DNA of 64,000 bases from Sphingomonadales bacterium (GTDB lineage: Bacteria > Pseudomonadota > Alphaproteobacteria > Sphingomonadales > Sphingomonadaceae). The position numbers were made by a program, and so were the translations under genes. The stretch is from positions 53,364 through 117,363 of the forward strand of contig JANXSN010000053.1 of the NCBI GenBank assembly GCA_025352685.1. The letters run 5' to 3'. Below the pieces are notes generated by a model, which was given only the letters and a program-made list of their open reading frames with translations, was not told where the DNA came from and made no database searches. Every line of letters starts with the position of its first letter. The stretch's first letter is position 1. Shown here in pieces: positions 27,440-36,845 of the stretch.

Positions 27440-30400
27440 TCACGCCAACACGTCTTCGGATGCGCTGTGCCGAAGATCGTCGATCTCCAGATCCGCCAGA
27501 CCGGCTCTCCTCCGGGCCGTATCCCAGCTGTTGAAGAAAGAGCGATAGGGTCTCCCGGTCTTGGGGTTCATGATGACCTGCGGACACGTCGCAGCACGAG
27601 GCAATTCCCGGAATATCGCAATGGCGGCACCTGAGAGGGCGACGGTGCGCTCTTTTCCTGACTGGGCTGAGGGTATGCGCCAGATGCGGCGGTCCAGATC
27701 AACGTGAGCCCATTCAGCCTCAAGCAAGTCCCGCTGGCGGGTACCTGTCAACATAAGCAGCGTGACGATCGATTTCAGCTGCAGGTTGAGACTGGCTTCG
27801 GTCGCCGTGTTCAAGCGTTCCAGCTCCTCGTTTGTCAGCGAGCGCTCACGCGCACTGCGGTTGACGAGCGAAACGCCTTGGGCCGCATCGCCGCCATGCG
27901 TTCCCCATTGCATTGCCATGACAAACATCTGGCCAAGTAAGCCTCGAAGCCGGTTCGCTTTCGCCGGAGACCAGTCCTCTTGGCTTATCATTCTTGCGAG
28001 CCACTCACCAATTTCCGACGGCGCGAGTTCATCGGCGCGTTTCGTCCCGAAACGGGGCAAGATATAGTCTTTCAGACAGCATAAGTCGGTTTCATGACGC
28101 TTTGCGTCGCCGCGCACGGTTTCCAGATATTGTTGGGATAACTGGTTGATCGTAGGCAAACTGCGGTGAGCGCCGGTTTCGGGAGAAAACTCACCGAGTT
28201 CGCGTTGGATCGACAGGGCGCCTTCTGCGCCCGAAGCCATGAGGTGTGCCCGGACCGGCGCCTGTGTCATGCCGAGCTTGGCCCGGATCGTTTCGAGCGA
28301 CGCTGTGTTATCGGCGCCGGCCACCGGCTCTGCGTCTGGCGCCTCTGCTGAAGGCAAGTTCACCTTGCTCAAGACCGCAGCCGAGACGCGATTGCTGGTG
28401 CAAAGCCCTCCGTCACCGTCACTGACCAGAGGCTGCTCAAACTCTATTCCTAGCCGGCCCTTGGCCACCCGACGTACGCGGCCAAAGACAAGCTGCCCTT
28501 CGCGCAAGTCAAGAAGTACCAGGCCGCCGACGGGGATATCGAGGGACCCTTCGATCAGGGCGCCGGACTCGGACAGGTTGCGGATAAGCACCGAGTGATA
28601 CACATGGCCGTCGATCGCGCCGACGGTGCGATACATCGATTGCCGTTCGAAGCGCTGCTTGGCGGGGCCCGACGGCACCATCAGCCATTCGCCATTTTCC
28701 AGTCGCTCACCGATTACCTCTGATGGTACGGCTTTGCTGTAGATCCATCCCTGGACGTGACTGACCCGCAAGCTCCGAACGAGATCAAGCTGATCGTGCG
28801 ACTCGATGCCTTCCGCAGTCGTCTCCATACCCAGCGCTTCGGCGAGCGCGACGATCGCCGCAATGATGGCGCGGTTGCGCGACTTTGGCAGGGTGGCGGA
28901 GCGCACAAAGCTTTGGTCGATCTTGATTTTGTCGAACGGCGCCGTCCGCAGATAACTGAGCGACGAATAGCCGGTGCCAAAGTCGTCGAGCGCCAGACGC
29001 ACGCCGATCTGCTTGAGCGTTGCAAACATCGTGGCGGTGGCAGCGCCCTCGCTCAAGAACACGCCCTCGGTGATCTCGATTTCCAGCCGATCGGGCGCGA
29101 GGCCGGAAGATGCAAGGGCTGACAAGACGACCTTGGGCAGCGAACTGCTGATAAATTGAAGGGGCGAAACGTTAACCGCCACCCTGATTTTTCCGGGCCA
29201 TTTCGCGGCGTCTTCACACGCCTTGCGCAGGACCCACTCGCCCAGCTGCTCGATCAAATTCGCCTCTTCGGCGATCGGAACGAACAGTGCGGGCGAGATC
29301 GGCCCTCGTTTGGGATGGTTCCAGCGAACGAGGGCCTCGACGCCAGTCGTGCATTCGGTCTTTGCATCGACAATCGGTTGATAGAAAAGATCGAGCTCGC
29401 CGCGGGCAAGCGCATCGCGCAGGTCCCCCTCGAGGATCCGTTTGTCTTCGGCTGCCCTAAGCAGCTCATTCGAGAAGAACCGAAATCGACCACGCCCGGC
29501 GTCCTTGGCAGCGTAAAGCGCTAGATCGGCGTTGCGGATAAGCTCGTCGCTCGCCACGCCGTCGAACGGGCTCATCGCCACGCCGATTGACGCACCGATG
29601 ATACAACGATGGCCATCAACGGAATAGGGTTGGGAGAGCGAGCTGATGACGTGCGTGCCCAGATCACCGAGCGCCCCACGGTCTTGGCAATCGCAGACGA
29701 TTATCTGAAACTCGTCGCCACCCAGCCGGAAAACCCGGTCGCGGTCGCCCACAATCTTGAGCAGTCGCTCGGCGACCTGCTTCAACAGCGCGTCGCCCGC
29801 CGGATGGCCGAGCGTGTCGTTTACCTGCTTGAAGCGATCGAGGTCGATCAGCATGACGGCGCACGATCGTTTTTGGACCTTGAGCGCAACGAGGTGCGCC
29901 TCGAGGGCGACTGCCATCGACCGACGGTTCGGGAGGCCGGTCAGGGCATCGTACATGGCGAGCTGCGACGCATGTTTGGTCGTCTGGCGTTGCTCGGTTA
30001 TATCGACAGCGCTGCCGCGATAGCCGGTGAACTGCCCGCTCGGGTCAAACTGGGGGTTGCCCGAAACCGCCCACCACCGTTCATCGCTTGCGACCGCCGC
30101 GCGCAGAGCAAGCTTTTCAAAGCTCAACCGCTTCGCCAGCTGAAAAGCGAGGGTCCGTGAGGCCTTGGTTTCTTCGTTCGACGTCTGAAACAGCTCGGTG
30201 AAAGGCGCGCCGGCAAGCCGGGTAGCATGGTTGGCGAGGAGGGTAACGACGCTGTCCGTCAGATAGGTCAGGCGTCCGTCGTGATCGGTCGACCAGAACC
30301 AGCCTTGCCGGGAGTCCTCGTAATTCTCCAGCAGCAGCCTCACCTCGGCCTTGTTTACCGTCGCACGAAATGAGGCTCTTTGATCGTCCGCTGCAGGAAC

Positions 30401-30502
30401 CGAGGCCTGAGGCGCAGGCTCGCCCCGACTGTCGGCCGCAATCGCGTCCCGCCGGCCCATTTGCCAGAAGCCTAGTTTTGCCATCCCACTTATGTCTCGC
30501 AA
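27440..30502 (-). CDS. PAS-GGDEF-EAL-PilZ protein fused to a truncated tyrosine-recombinase domain
   Basis: A 1020-residue uninterrupted frame. Residues 55-175 look like a PAS domain. A GGDEF domain follows (intact GGDEF at 261-265, DALTGLPNRR at 185-194), then an EAL domain (EAL 389-391, DDFGTGYSSL 506-515), then PilZ (about 617-695, RNLSESGALIEG). After a linker the C-terminal 240 residues match a phage-type tyrosine recombinase: N-terminal SAM-like part (785-870), the first catalytic Arg in LTGTRQRDLLEAEW (Arg 922), a Lys-containing strand SGKERTVALS, and DDLRHSASEDVLA where HxxR should be (first His replaced by Asp). It stops there, before the Trp/His and nucleophilic Tyr. The recombinase part is therefore probably DNA-binding or dead, while the c-di-GMP domains look active. 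Confidence 0.88.
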   Translation of the reverse strand: MRDISGMAKLGFWQMGRRDAIAADSRGEPAPQASVPAADDQRASFRATVNKAEVRLLLENYEDSRQGWFWSTDHDGRLTYLTDSVVTLLANHATRLAGAPFTELFQTSNEETKASRTLAFQLAKRLSFEKLALRAAVASDERWWAVSGNPQFDPSGQFTGYRGSAVDITEQRQTTKHASQLAMYDALTGLPNRRSMAVALEAHLVALKVQKRSCAVMLIDLDRFKQVNDTLGHPAGDALLKQVAERLLKIVGDRDRVFRLGGDEFQIIVCDCQDRGALGDLGTHVISSLSQPYSVDGHRCIIGASIGVAMSPFDGVASDELIRNADLALYAAKDAGRGRFRFFSNELLRAAEDKRILEGDLRDALARGELDLFYQPIVDAKTECTTGVEALVRWNHPKRGPISPALFVPIAEEANLIEQLGEWVLRKACEDAAKWPGKIRVAVNVSPLQFISSSLPKVVLSALASSGLAPDRLEIEITEGVFLSEGAATATMFATLKQIGVRLALDDFGTGYSSLSYLRTAPFDKIKIDQSFVRSATLPKSRNRAIIAAIVALAEALGMETTAEGIESHDQLDLVRSLRVSHVQGWIYSKAVPSEVIGERLENGEWLMVPSGPAKQRFERQSMYRTVGAIDGHVYHSVLIRNLSESGALIEGSLDIPVGGLVLLDLREGQLVFGRVRRVAKGRLGIEFEQPLVSDGDGGLCTSNRVSAAVLSKVNLPSAEAPDAEPVAGADNTASLETIRAKLGMTQAPVRAHLMASGAEGALSIQRELGEFSPETGAHRSLPTINQLSQQYLETVRGDAKRHETDLCCLKDYILPRFGTKRADELAPSEIGEWLARMISQEDWSPAKANRLRGLLGQMFVMAMQWGTHGGDAAQGVSLVNRSARERSLTNEELERLNTATEASLNLQLKSIVTLLMLTGTRQRDLLEAEWAHVDLDRRIWRIPSAQSGKERTVALSGAAIAIFRELPRAATCPQVIMNPKTGRPYRSFFNSWDTARRRAGLADLEIDDLRHSASEDVLA

Positions 30503-30611
30503 AGTTCCCCTGAGCGGCGTTACACGCAGTGCATTTCCGAAGCGTTAAACGTGCCGCGCACGCCTCGTTCCAGAACCGTGATTTCCGCGCTCATATTTAG
30601 CAGGTCGCTGC

Positions 30612-30887
30612 TTGCCGCATTCGCTCGAGGACTGCGCCCATACGGACGACGCGGTCCATCGCCGGCGACGCACCGACGTGCGCATTGCTGCGGCGACGGA
30701 ACGAGCACCGCTGCTTGCAGCGCTAGGCGTGGAGGATTGGCACGACGCGCAGCGCTGCCGCAAACACGTCTCGCCCGATATCGTATCTCTGTTTACCGCG
30801 ACGACCAAAAAAATACGACGACCCCCGTGTATGCCCAGCGCACCGGCGTTCGCAGCGCGAGCACTGGACGCCCTAATGTCGACGTAA
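30612..30887 (+). CDS. Possible small hypothetical protein
   Basis: A 91-residue frame with GC-rich third codon positions and a Asp/His/Arg-rich N-terminus (EDCAHTDDAVHRRRRTDVRI). No family is recognised and no good ribosome site is obvious. It is reported because the codon pattern looks coding between residues 10 and 60, but it may be chance. Confidence 0.3.
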   Translation: MPHSLEDCAHTDDAVHRRRRTDVRIAAATERAPLLAALGVEDWHDAQRCRKHVSPDIVSLFTATTKKIRRPPCMPSAPAFAARALDALMST

Positions 30888-30913
30888 ACAATTTATATTG
30901 CCCACACGAGGCG

Positions 30914-31213
30914 ATGAGATCTCAAACCGACGAACGATCGCACGACGTCTTGGTGCTGCGTCTGATTTAGACAGGCGACGAACATGATGTTTCCGTAATC
31001 GAGATTACAGGTCTCGTTGGGCGTAACATATCAAAAATAGGGATATTTTTCTCCGAACATACAGCCGCTACCTCGACTTCGAGCGCTTGGTGTCCGGGAG
31101 GGGTTCTCGCGCAATCGTCGAGAGCCGGTGGCACCGAGAGGAACATTGGTCGCCCGCGCATCGGGCACGGCCCGGCGAGGGCGGGGCGCGCACGCCGAAC
31201 GAGACGAGAGTGA
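30914..31213 (+). pseudogene. Possible decayed PilZ-like gene
   Basis: A frame beginning MRSQTDERSHDVLVLRLI is stopped by TAG at 30968 and then continues TGDEHDVSVIEITGLVGRN-like sequence to a TGA at 31211. The layout recalls small PilZ-domain genes, but similarity is weak. It lies upstream of the large c-di-GMP protein gene, on the opposite strand. Confidence 0.2.
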
Positions 31214-31440
31214 GGGAATCTGTCCACCATTGTCTGCGGCAAGAGCCGCCTGGACAAGGATGGTGTTGTAACGCCTGTCCATCCTCGCGTGGATGCGGTC
31301 CAGGACGCAACAGGTCTGTTCAAGCACGAGCCGTTTGCCGGTTGAGACCAGCGACACATGCCTGCCTGGTAAGCTGGCTCTGGCTGTACTGCCGCGGTTT
31401 CGGGAACCGGGCAAGGCGACCTGAACGTCGCCATGTGCGT

Positions 31441-33456
31441 CTAACGCTCCACGAACGCAAACTCGTGCTGACCGTCCCGCATCAGTAAGGTTCGCTTCCC
31501 ATCCTTGCTGCCGACGACGAGCGGGGTGAACAGCAACGTGGGGTCGAGCGCGACGAAGCTGACTGTGCCGTCGTCATTGCGCCGCGTCCCCATCGGCGTC
31601 GCCATCGTACGAAATGCGAACTGCACACCGCTGCCTGTGCGAGCCACAGCGATAGGCCCAAGATCCAGGTTGTAATAGCTCGAAGCGAGAGCGGCGGCAG
31701 CCTGCGCGTCGGGCTTGATCGAGACTCGCGCGCGCTCGGTAGCAATTTCAGCGTGGATGCGCTTGGCCGAAGCGGCGACATCGGCGGCTGCCTCGGGCTT
31801 GCCGTCGTAGAGCAGTTCAAGCAGCCGGCGCATGAGAGGGTGCAGCAGCGATTGCCCATTGTCGGCATTTGTCAGGATTACCGCGCCGATATCGGCCGAG
31901 GGAATCATCATAATATCGGTCTTGTAGCCGGCAAGACTGCCGCCGTGATGGACCACGTCAATGCCGTAGGTGCGGTCGACCTCCAACCCCATGCCGTAGA
32001 CCTGGTCCTCGCCGACCGATACGTTGGCGACGCGACGCTGCATCAGGTTCTTTGCCGAAACGTACTGCCGCCCATCGTCGAGCTTGCCCTCGTTCAGCTC
32101 GAAGCGAACATACTTGATGAGGTCACTGGCGGTGGACCAGGATCCGCCCGCCGCGCCGTAGCGGGTAAAGGCATAGTTGAGCTTCATGCCCGCCCCGAGC
32201 ATCGGAACCGGTTTACCGTCGATCGCATCAGCATGGGGCCGCGCCCAGTCGCCCCGCGTCGCCTGGTCGAAGTCGAGCGTGGTCCGCGTCATGTCGAGCG
32301 GTCCCCATACCTTTTCACGCATCGCGCGCGCGAACGCCTGATCGAGCGGCAGGGTGGGATAAGCGATATGTCCACCGATGTAGCCGGCCGCCGACGCCAT
32401 GAGGTTGCTGTATTGGAAAACCTCGCCGAAGCCGCTGGTGGGCTCGGTGGCGGCGAGCTGAGCGAAGGTGTCCGACGCAGCCGCGTCGGGGTCCGAGTTG
32501 AGGATCACCTGCATGTCCTTGCGAGGCAGGCCGGTGCATGCGCAGACGAGATTTCGCACGAGGACCTTGCTCGTGGTCTGCGGACTTCCGAGGCGGAACG
32601 TCGGGTAGACCTGCGTAACCGGCTCGTTCCAGGCGAGCTTACCCTCGTCAACCAGCTTGGCCAGCATCAGCGTGGCCATGCCTTTGGTATTGGAGGCGAC
32701 GGCAAATTCGGTGTCACCGTCGACTGGTGTCGGGTCGCCAAGTAGCCGCACGCCCACGCCGCCGGCGTAAATCGTCTTCTCGCGTGTGGTGAGCGCGAAT
32801 GCGGCACCCGGCACGCCGAGCTCTTGGATCGACTGCTCGACAAACCGCCGTAGCTCGGCGATGCGAGCGGCGTCCATCGGATGCGCCGTGCGGCCGGTGA
32901 AGCGCTCGCGGGCATAGCCGGCGGGGCGGAGGCTCTGCCCGATCAGGCCGATCGCAGCGAGACGCTTCTCACCCGTGCCCTGATTGCCGTCGGTGAGCAC
33001 GACGATCCACCCGGAGCCCTTGCGTAATGCCAAGGCGTTAAGGTCGCGCTTCTCGTTGGGCGAGGTCTCATAATCGACGAACTGGCGTTCATCCCACCCG
33101 TCGCGCGGGGCGCGCGCGGTGATGAGCTTGGGGGGGCGGGTCTGGCTCGGCTTCCACGTGGCCCACGCCGCCGCCGCAGCCGCTTTGGCGTCAGCCGATG
33201 GCCCGACATCGACCACCGCGACACCGAAATCCTTTTCCGGCGCGACGAGCTCGATCAGCATAGGCTTGGTCTGCTCGGCCCAGCCTCCCGGAGCAGTGAA
33301 CGTGGCGCCGGACGGGGTCTTGTCGGGTCGGTCTGCGGCGGCTGAGGAGGGTGCGGCCGGGGCAGTGGGATCGGCGGGCATAGCGGAAGTCTGGGCCACG
33401 GTAGCTGAAGCCGCTCCGGCCAAAAGCATTGTTAGCGCAACTCTACGCAGAAGCAT
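31441..33456 (-). CDS. Exported serine hydrolase, class C beta-lactamase fold
   Basis: A 671-residue exported protein: signal peptide about residues 1-21, an Ala/Pro-rich stretch, an N-terminal domain of about 150 residues with no recognised family, and a serine beta-lactamase/esterase-type domain from about residue 195. Its motifs are SNTK (in EFAVASNTKGMATL), YSN (in FQYSNLMAS) and HHGGSLAG in place of KTG. The end (about residue 560 on) is an extra domain as seen in Pab87-type serine hydrolases. It could cleave D-Ala peptides or esters; beta-lactam hydrolysis is not implied by the fold alone. Confidence 0.87.
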   Translation of the reverse strand: MLLRRVALTMLLAGAASATVAQTSAMPADPTAPAAPSSAAADRPDKTPSGATFTAPGGWAEQTKPMLIELVAPEKDFGVAVVDVGPSADAKAAAAAAWATWKPSQTRPPKLITARAPRDGWDERQFVDYETSPNEKRDLNALALRKGSGWIVVLTDGNQGTGEKRLAAIGLIGQSLRPAGYARERFTGRTAHPMDAARIAELRRFVEQSIQELGVPGAAFALTTREKTIYAGGVGVRLLGDPTPVDGDTEFAVASNTKGMATLMLAKLVDEGKLAWNEPVTQVYPTFRLGSPQTTSKVLVRNLVCACTGLPRKDMQVILNSDPDAAASDTFAQLAATEPTSGFGEVFQYSNLMASAAGYIGGHIAYPTLPLDQAFARAMREKVWGPLDMTRTTLDFDQATRGDWARPHADAIDGKPVPMLGAGMKLNYAFTRYGAAGGSWSTASDLIKYVRFELNEGKLDDGRQYVSAKNLMQRRVANVSVGEDQVYGMGLEVDRTYGIDVVHHGGSLAGYKTDIMMIPSADIGAVILTNADNGQSLLHPLMRRLLELLYDGKPEAAADVAASAKRIHAEIATERARVSIKPDAQAAAALASSYYNLDLGPIAVARTGSGVQFAFRTMATPMGTRRNDDGTVSFVALDPTLLFTPLVVGSKDGKRTLLMRDGQHEFAFVER

Positions 33457-33593
33457 CGATCTTCTCCCCCCCGAAAAATAATGCGCTACCGCTTCGCCTA
33501 TCCGTGCGCAAAGAGTTTTGGTGGTGCGATCGAACTTACCAACCCGCGCCGTCGATTCCGGGGCCAGGGTCTGAACCGCACTGCCGACTCGAA

Positions 33594-33701
33594 ATGAACG
33601 AGTGGCCGGAGCTGGGAAGAGGAAAGGCAGGCGCGAATGTCGAAGAATGGGTCAGCGCGGCCCTTGCACGCGGACGGCTGAAGTCGCACACCGACCGGTA
33701 G
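33594..33701 (+). CDS. Possible 35-residue protein
   Basis: The frame starting MNEWPELGRGKAGANVEEWV and ending RLKSHTDR is balanced in composition and could be a small protein or the tail of a lost gene. No family is known to me. Confidence 0.25.
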   Translation: MNEWPELGRGKAGANVEEWVSAALARGRLKSHTDR

Positions 33702-33961
33702 AAAGGAGGGGCGGCCCACCCGTGTAATCCGATGCTGACGGCCTGCCGGCGCCCCGTCAAGGACGGCATGGTCCCACCATTTTCACCGGCAGAACGGGCT
33801 AGCCCAATACCCTCTCAGTATCGCCCGCCGCTGAAGAAAATCGTCTCCCCTACCGCCGCCTGAGGCGGCCGCTGACGCGGTCCCTAACCGGTGGCCGGCA
33901 GGCCGTCCCCACCTCCTCATCGGCATTCCGCCGGCACGGAGAAAGGCCGACGAACGCGATC

Positions 33962-34147
33962 ATTTATCAGGCCGAATATGCCTTCCTGACGAAGCGTCTC
34001 GATGCCGTCGAACGGACCCTCGCCTGGCTCGAGAGCAGAGGTCGCCGCTTCACCCGGCCCGCCCGCGACCTCACTCAGGAACAGGCCGATCTTGGCCGAC
34101 GGCTGCTGCAGATCGAGGACCTACCCGCGTACGACGAGGTTGACTGA
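33962..34147 (+). pseudogene. Fragment of a helical hypothetical protein
   Basis: An open frame with no ATG, GTG or TTG at its beginning reads AEYAFLTKRLDAVERTLAWL and ends LLQIEDLPAYDEVD before TGA. The heptad-like pattern suggests a helical protein whose start has been lost. Confidence 0.35.
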
Positions 34148-35089
34148 ACGAGGGGCTCCGGCCCCCAATTTGCTCGCGTCCGACACGATTTTCGACGGCC
34201 TCGGCTTGTTTCGACGGCCTCCGCTTGCATAACATAAGAGCAACTCGGTCGGCAGCTGGCCGCTGTTTTCTTCCGGCATGCCCTCCGGAACGGCCGCGAC
34301 ACACCGCTTCAAATCGTGCGTTTCGAGGCTATCGATGTCAGCCGGATCGGCGCTTCGGCGGGTGTCGAAACTGGGTAATCGAGGAGGTCGCCATCAGCAG
34401 CATTGGCGAGTTGGGACCACCAAATTTGGTGCCCCGATCGAACTCGGAACCGTCGCCAAACACTCGGCCGGCGACCCTGCATTCGCCATTCCGTGCCGGT
34501 CGCCGGCGTCAGAGTTGGCAGCCTGAAGAGCGGCTTTGGAAACCGGCAACAGGGGACGAGGGCAGCCCGCTTCGATACACACTCCGCGCCGCCAAACTAC
34601 CTCTGCAAGGCCAGCATTTTTGGGCCACGGAGGAGCTCCAGTTCGCGGGTCGGCGTGCTGCGTTTCATGAGCGTGTTCTGGAGGTTCTGATGGCTGTGAC
34701 GCACCCAGAGCGGAACATCGGCGGAACATCGAGCCTTGCGCCGGGCAGGCGCGGCGCGCTAGCCTCTTATTTAGCCGCATTCGCTCACGGCTAAGTCCCC
34801 ACCGGAAAACGCTAAATCAGCGGAGGTCCAGATCGCGATGACCACGCCCGAGAGCCGCCAAGCGGTGCTAATCGATCACCACACCCTAAGCAACATCCGC
34901 GCAGGTTGTGCTTGAAGTCCGCAACTTCTGTTTTTGAACTGCCTGTGCCATGGCGACCCGCGCAAATGTTAGTTCTCTTGTTGGTCTTTCGTCACGCGAT
35001 CTGGAATTAACAGATGATAAAACAGCTCTTTATGGCGAAGCAGTTGATGCTGCCACCCCAGCTCCATCTTCGTAACCAGGGGAGCGCTT

Positions 35090-36325
35090 ATGTCGGTACG
35101 ATATAACGTCCTCATCGTGGGGACCGGGCATGGCGGTGCGCAGGCAGCGATCGCATTGCGCCAACGCGGCTTCACAGGAACGATCGGGATGGCCGGCGAA
35201 GAGCCCGAGATACCTTACGAGCGGCCGCCACTGTCGAAAGACTATCTGGCTGGCGACAAGGAATTCGATCGCATCCTGATCCGACCCGCAACCTTTTGGG
35301 CTGAGCGCAATGTGGCCATGCTCACAGGGCAACGGATTATTGCGGTCGATCCCGTCGCCCATGTCGTCACCTCGCACGACGGTGAACGCATTGGCTATGA
35401 CAGTCTGATCTGGGCAGCAGGCGGGCATGCGCGACGGCTGAGCTGCCAAGGTCACGACCTGACTGGCGTTCATGCGGTACGCAGTCGCGCCGATGTCGAT
35501 CGGATGATCACTGAACTGGTGACGACGACTCGCGTTGTGGTGATTGGTGGCGGCTACATCGGACTTGAAGCCGCAGCCGTGCTGAGCAAGCTCGGCAAGC
35601 AGGTGACGGTGCTCGAGGCGCTCCCGCGCGTGCTGGCACGCGTTGCCGGCGAGGAATTGTCGCGCTTTTACGAGTCCGAGCACCGCGCGCACGGCGTCGA
35701 TGTTCGATTGGACACGCTGGTCGAAAGCATCGAAGGCATGAACGGTCGCGCATCGGGCGTGCGCCTGGCAGACGGTGAGATCGTTCCCTGCGAAATGGTG
35801 ATCGTCGGGATCGGCATTATTCCGGCGGTCGAGCCCCTTCTCGCCGCGGGGGCGAAGGGCGCAAACGGCGTATGGGTCGATGCCGTGTGCCGCACGACCC
35901 TTCCGGACGTGTTCGCGATCGGCGATTGTGCGCTTCACGCAAGCGCATTCCAGGATCGACAAGAAATCCGACTTGAGTCGGTGCAAAACGCTAACGACAT
36001 GGCGACGACAGCGGTCAAGGCCTTGATGGGCACACCCGAACCCTATCATGCGGTTCCGTGGTTTTGGTCGAACCAGTATGATCTGAAACTGCAGACCGTC
36101 GGTTTGTCGATCGGCTTCGACCAGGCAATCGTTCGCGGAGACATGACCACGCGCAGTTTCTCTGTCATTTACCTGCGTGGCGGTGCGGTCATCGCACTCG
36201 ACTGTGTCAACGCGGTCAAGGACTATGTACAAGGCAAGGCCTTGGTCGTGAACGCGACCCGTGCCAGTCCCGCGGCGCTTGCCGACGTGCATGTGCCGCT
36301 GAAAACTCTCGTGGAGCGTGTATGA
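35090..36325 (+). CDS. Ferredoxin/rubredoxin reductase-type NAD(P)/FAD oxidoreductase
   Basis: A 411-residue flavoprotein that would pass electrons from NAD(P)H to a ferredoxin or rubredoxin. It has the N-terminal FAD loop [19 protein letters not shown], the substrate-loop [17 protein letters not shown], the NAD loop [20 protein letters not shown] near residue 150, and the second FAD motif [10 protein letters not shown] ribosome site GGGGAG precedes the ATG. Its stop overlaps the flavin reductase start by four bases. No ferredoxin or oxygenase gene is adjacent, so the electron acceptor is unknown. Confidence 0.9.
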   Translation: MSVRYNVLIVGTGHGGAQAAIALRQRGFTGTIGMAGEEPEIPYERPPLSKDYLAGDKEFDRILIRPATFWAERNVAMLTGQRIIAVDPVAHVVTSHDGERIGYDSLIWAAGGHARRLSCQGHDLTGVHAVRSRADVDRMITELVTTTRVVVIGGGYIGLEAAAVLSKLGKQVTVLEALPRVLARVAGEELSRFYESEHRAHGVDVRLDTLVESIEGMNGRASGVRLADGEIVPCEMVIVGIGIIPAVEPLLAAGAKGANGVWVDAVCRTTLPDVFAIGDCALHASAFQDRQEIRLESVQNANDMATTAVKALMGTPEPYHAVPWFWSNQYDLKLQTVGLSIGFDQAIVRGDMTTRSFSVIYLRGGAVIALDCVNAVKDYVQGKALVVNATRASPAALADVHVPLKTLVERV

Positions 36326-36816
36326 CTGATCAGGGGCTTCGCGACGATTTCAGGCAGGCGATGCGGCGCCTGGCGACAACGGTTGCAATCGTTACGACCG
36401 GCAATCAGCAGAATTACGCGGGGATGGCCGCAACGGCGGTTATGTCGGTGACCGCCGATCCGCCAACTCTGGTCGTCGCGGTCAACCGCAGCGCGAGCAT
36501 GACGCCGGTCCTCGGCGAGCATGGCTGGTTCTGTGTCAACTTGCTTGCCGAGCGACACCAGGAGCTGGTTGCGGTCTTTGGCGGCAAGAAAGCCGGGCAA
36601 GCGCGATTCGAAGTTGGGGATTGGGCGTTCGACGCGACGCACCCCCCGGTGCTGACTGATGCCGCAGCGAGTCTGGTCTGTCAGACCACGGGGCGTTTCG
36701 ATGTCGGTACGCACACTTTGTTCGTGGGAGAAGTCCGCGCGATTGCCAACCACCCGCGAATCGATCCGCTGATCTGGGTCGACGGACGGATCGCTTCGGC
36801 CGTCACGGCTGGCTGA
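36322..36816 (+). CDS. Flavin reductase family protein
   Basis: A 164-residue flavin reductase domain that supplies reduced flavin to two-component monooxygenases. The family pattern is seen: [52 protein letters not shown]. It is translationally coupled to the ferredoxin-reductase-like gene (ATGA overlap) and followed 29 bases later by a crotonase, suggesting one catabolic operon. Confidence 0.9.
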   Translation: MTDQGLRDDFRQAMRRLATTVAIVTTGNQQNYAGMAATAVMSVTADPPTLVVAVNRSASMTPVLGEHGWFCVNLLAERHQELVAVFGGKKAGQARFEVGDWAFDATHPPVLTDAAASLVCQTTGRFDVGTHTLFVGEVRAIANHPRIDPLIWVDGRIASAVTAG

Positions 36817-36845
36817 AATCATCACGTGTTAAAAGGATAGGGCCC

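Larger units (their letters stand above)
33457..35089. other. Mostly non-coding stretch of 1.6 kb
   Basis: No gene is convincing over 1,633 bases. Overlapping frames on both strands are Arg/Pro/Ser-rich, as expected of GC-rich non-coding DNA. Two short protein-like pieces are listed separately. The last 90 bases before 35,090 should carry the promoter and the ribosome site (GGGGAG) of the flavoprotein gene. This looks like a degraded accessory segment. Confidence 0.5.

Noticed and set aside
31441-33456. A class C beta-lactamase resistance gene
   Set aside because: The KTG motif is replaced by HGG and the protein is far longer than AmpC; it is a general serine hydrolase of this fold.
34225-34794. 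A 189-residue plus-strand frame
   Set aside because: Low-complexity, no plausible start signal, and several equally long antisense frames suggest non-coding GC-rich DNA.
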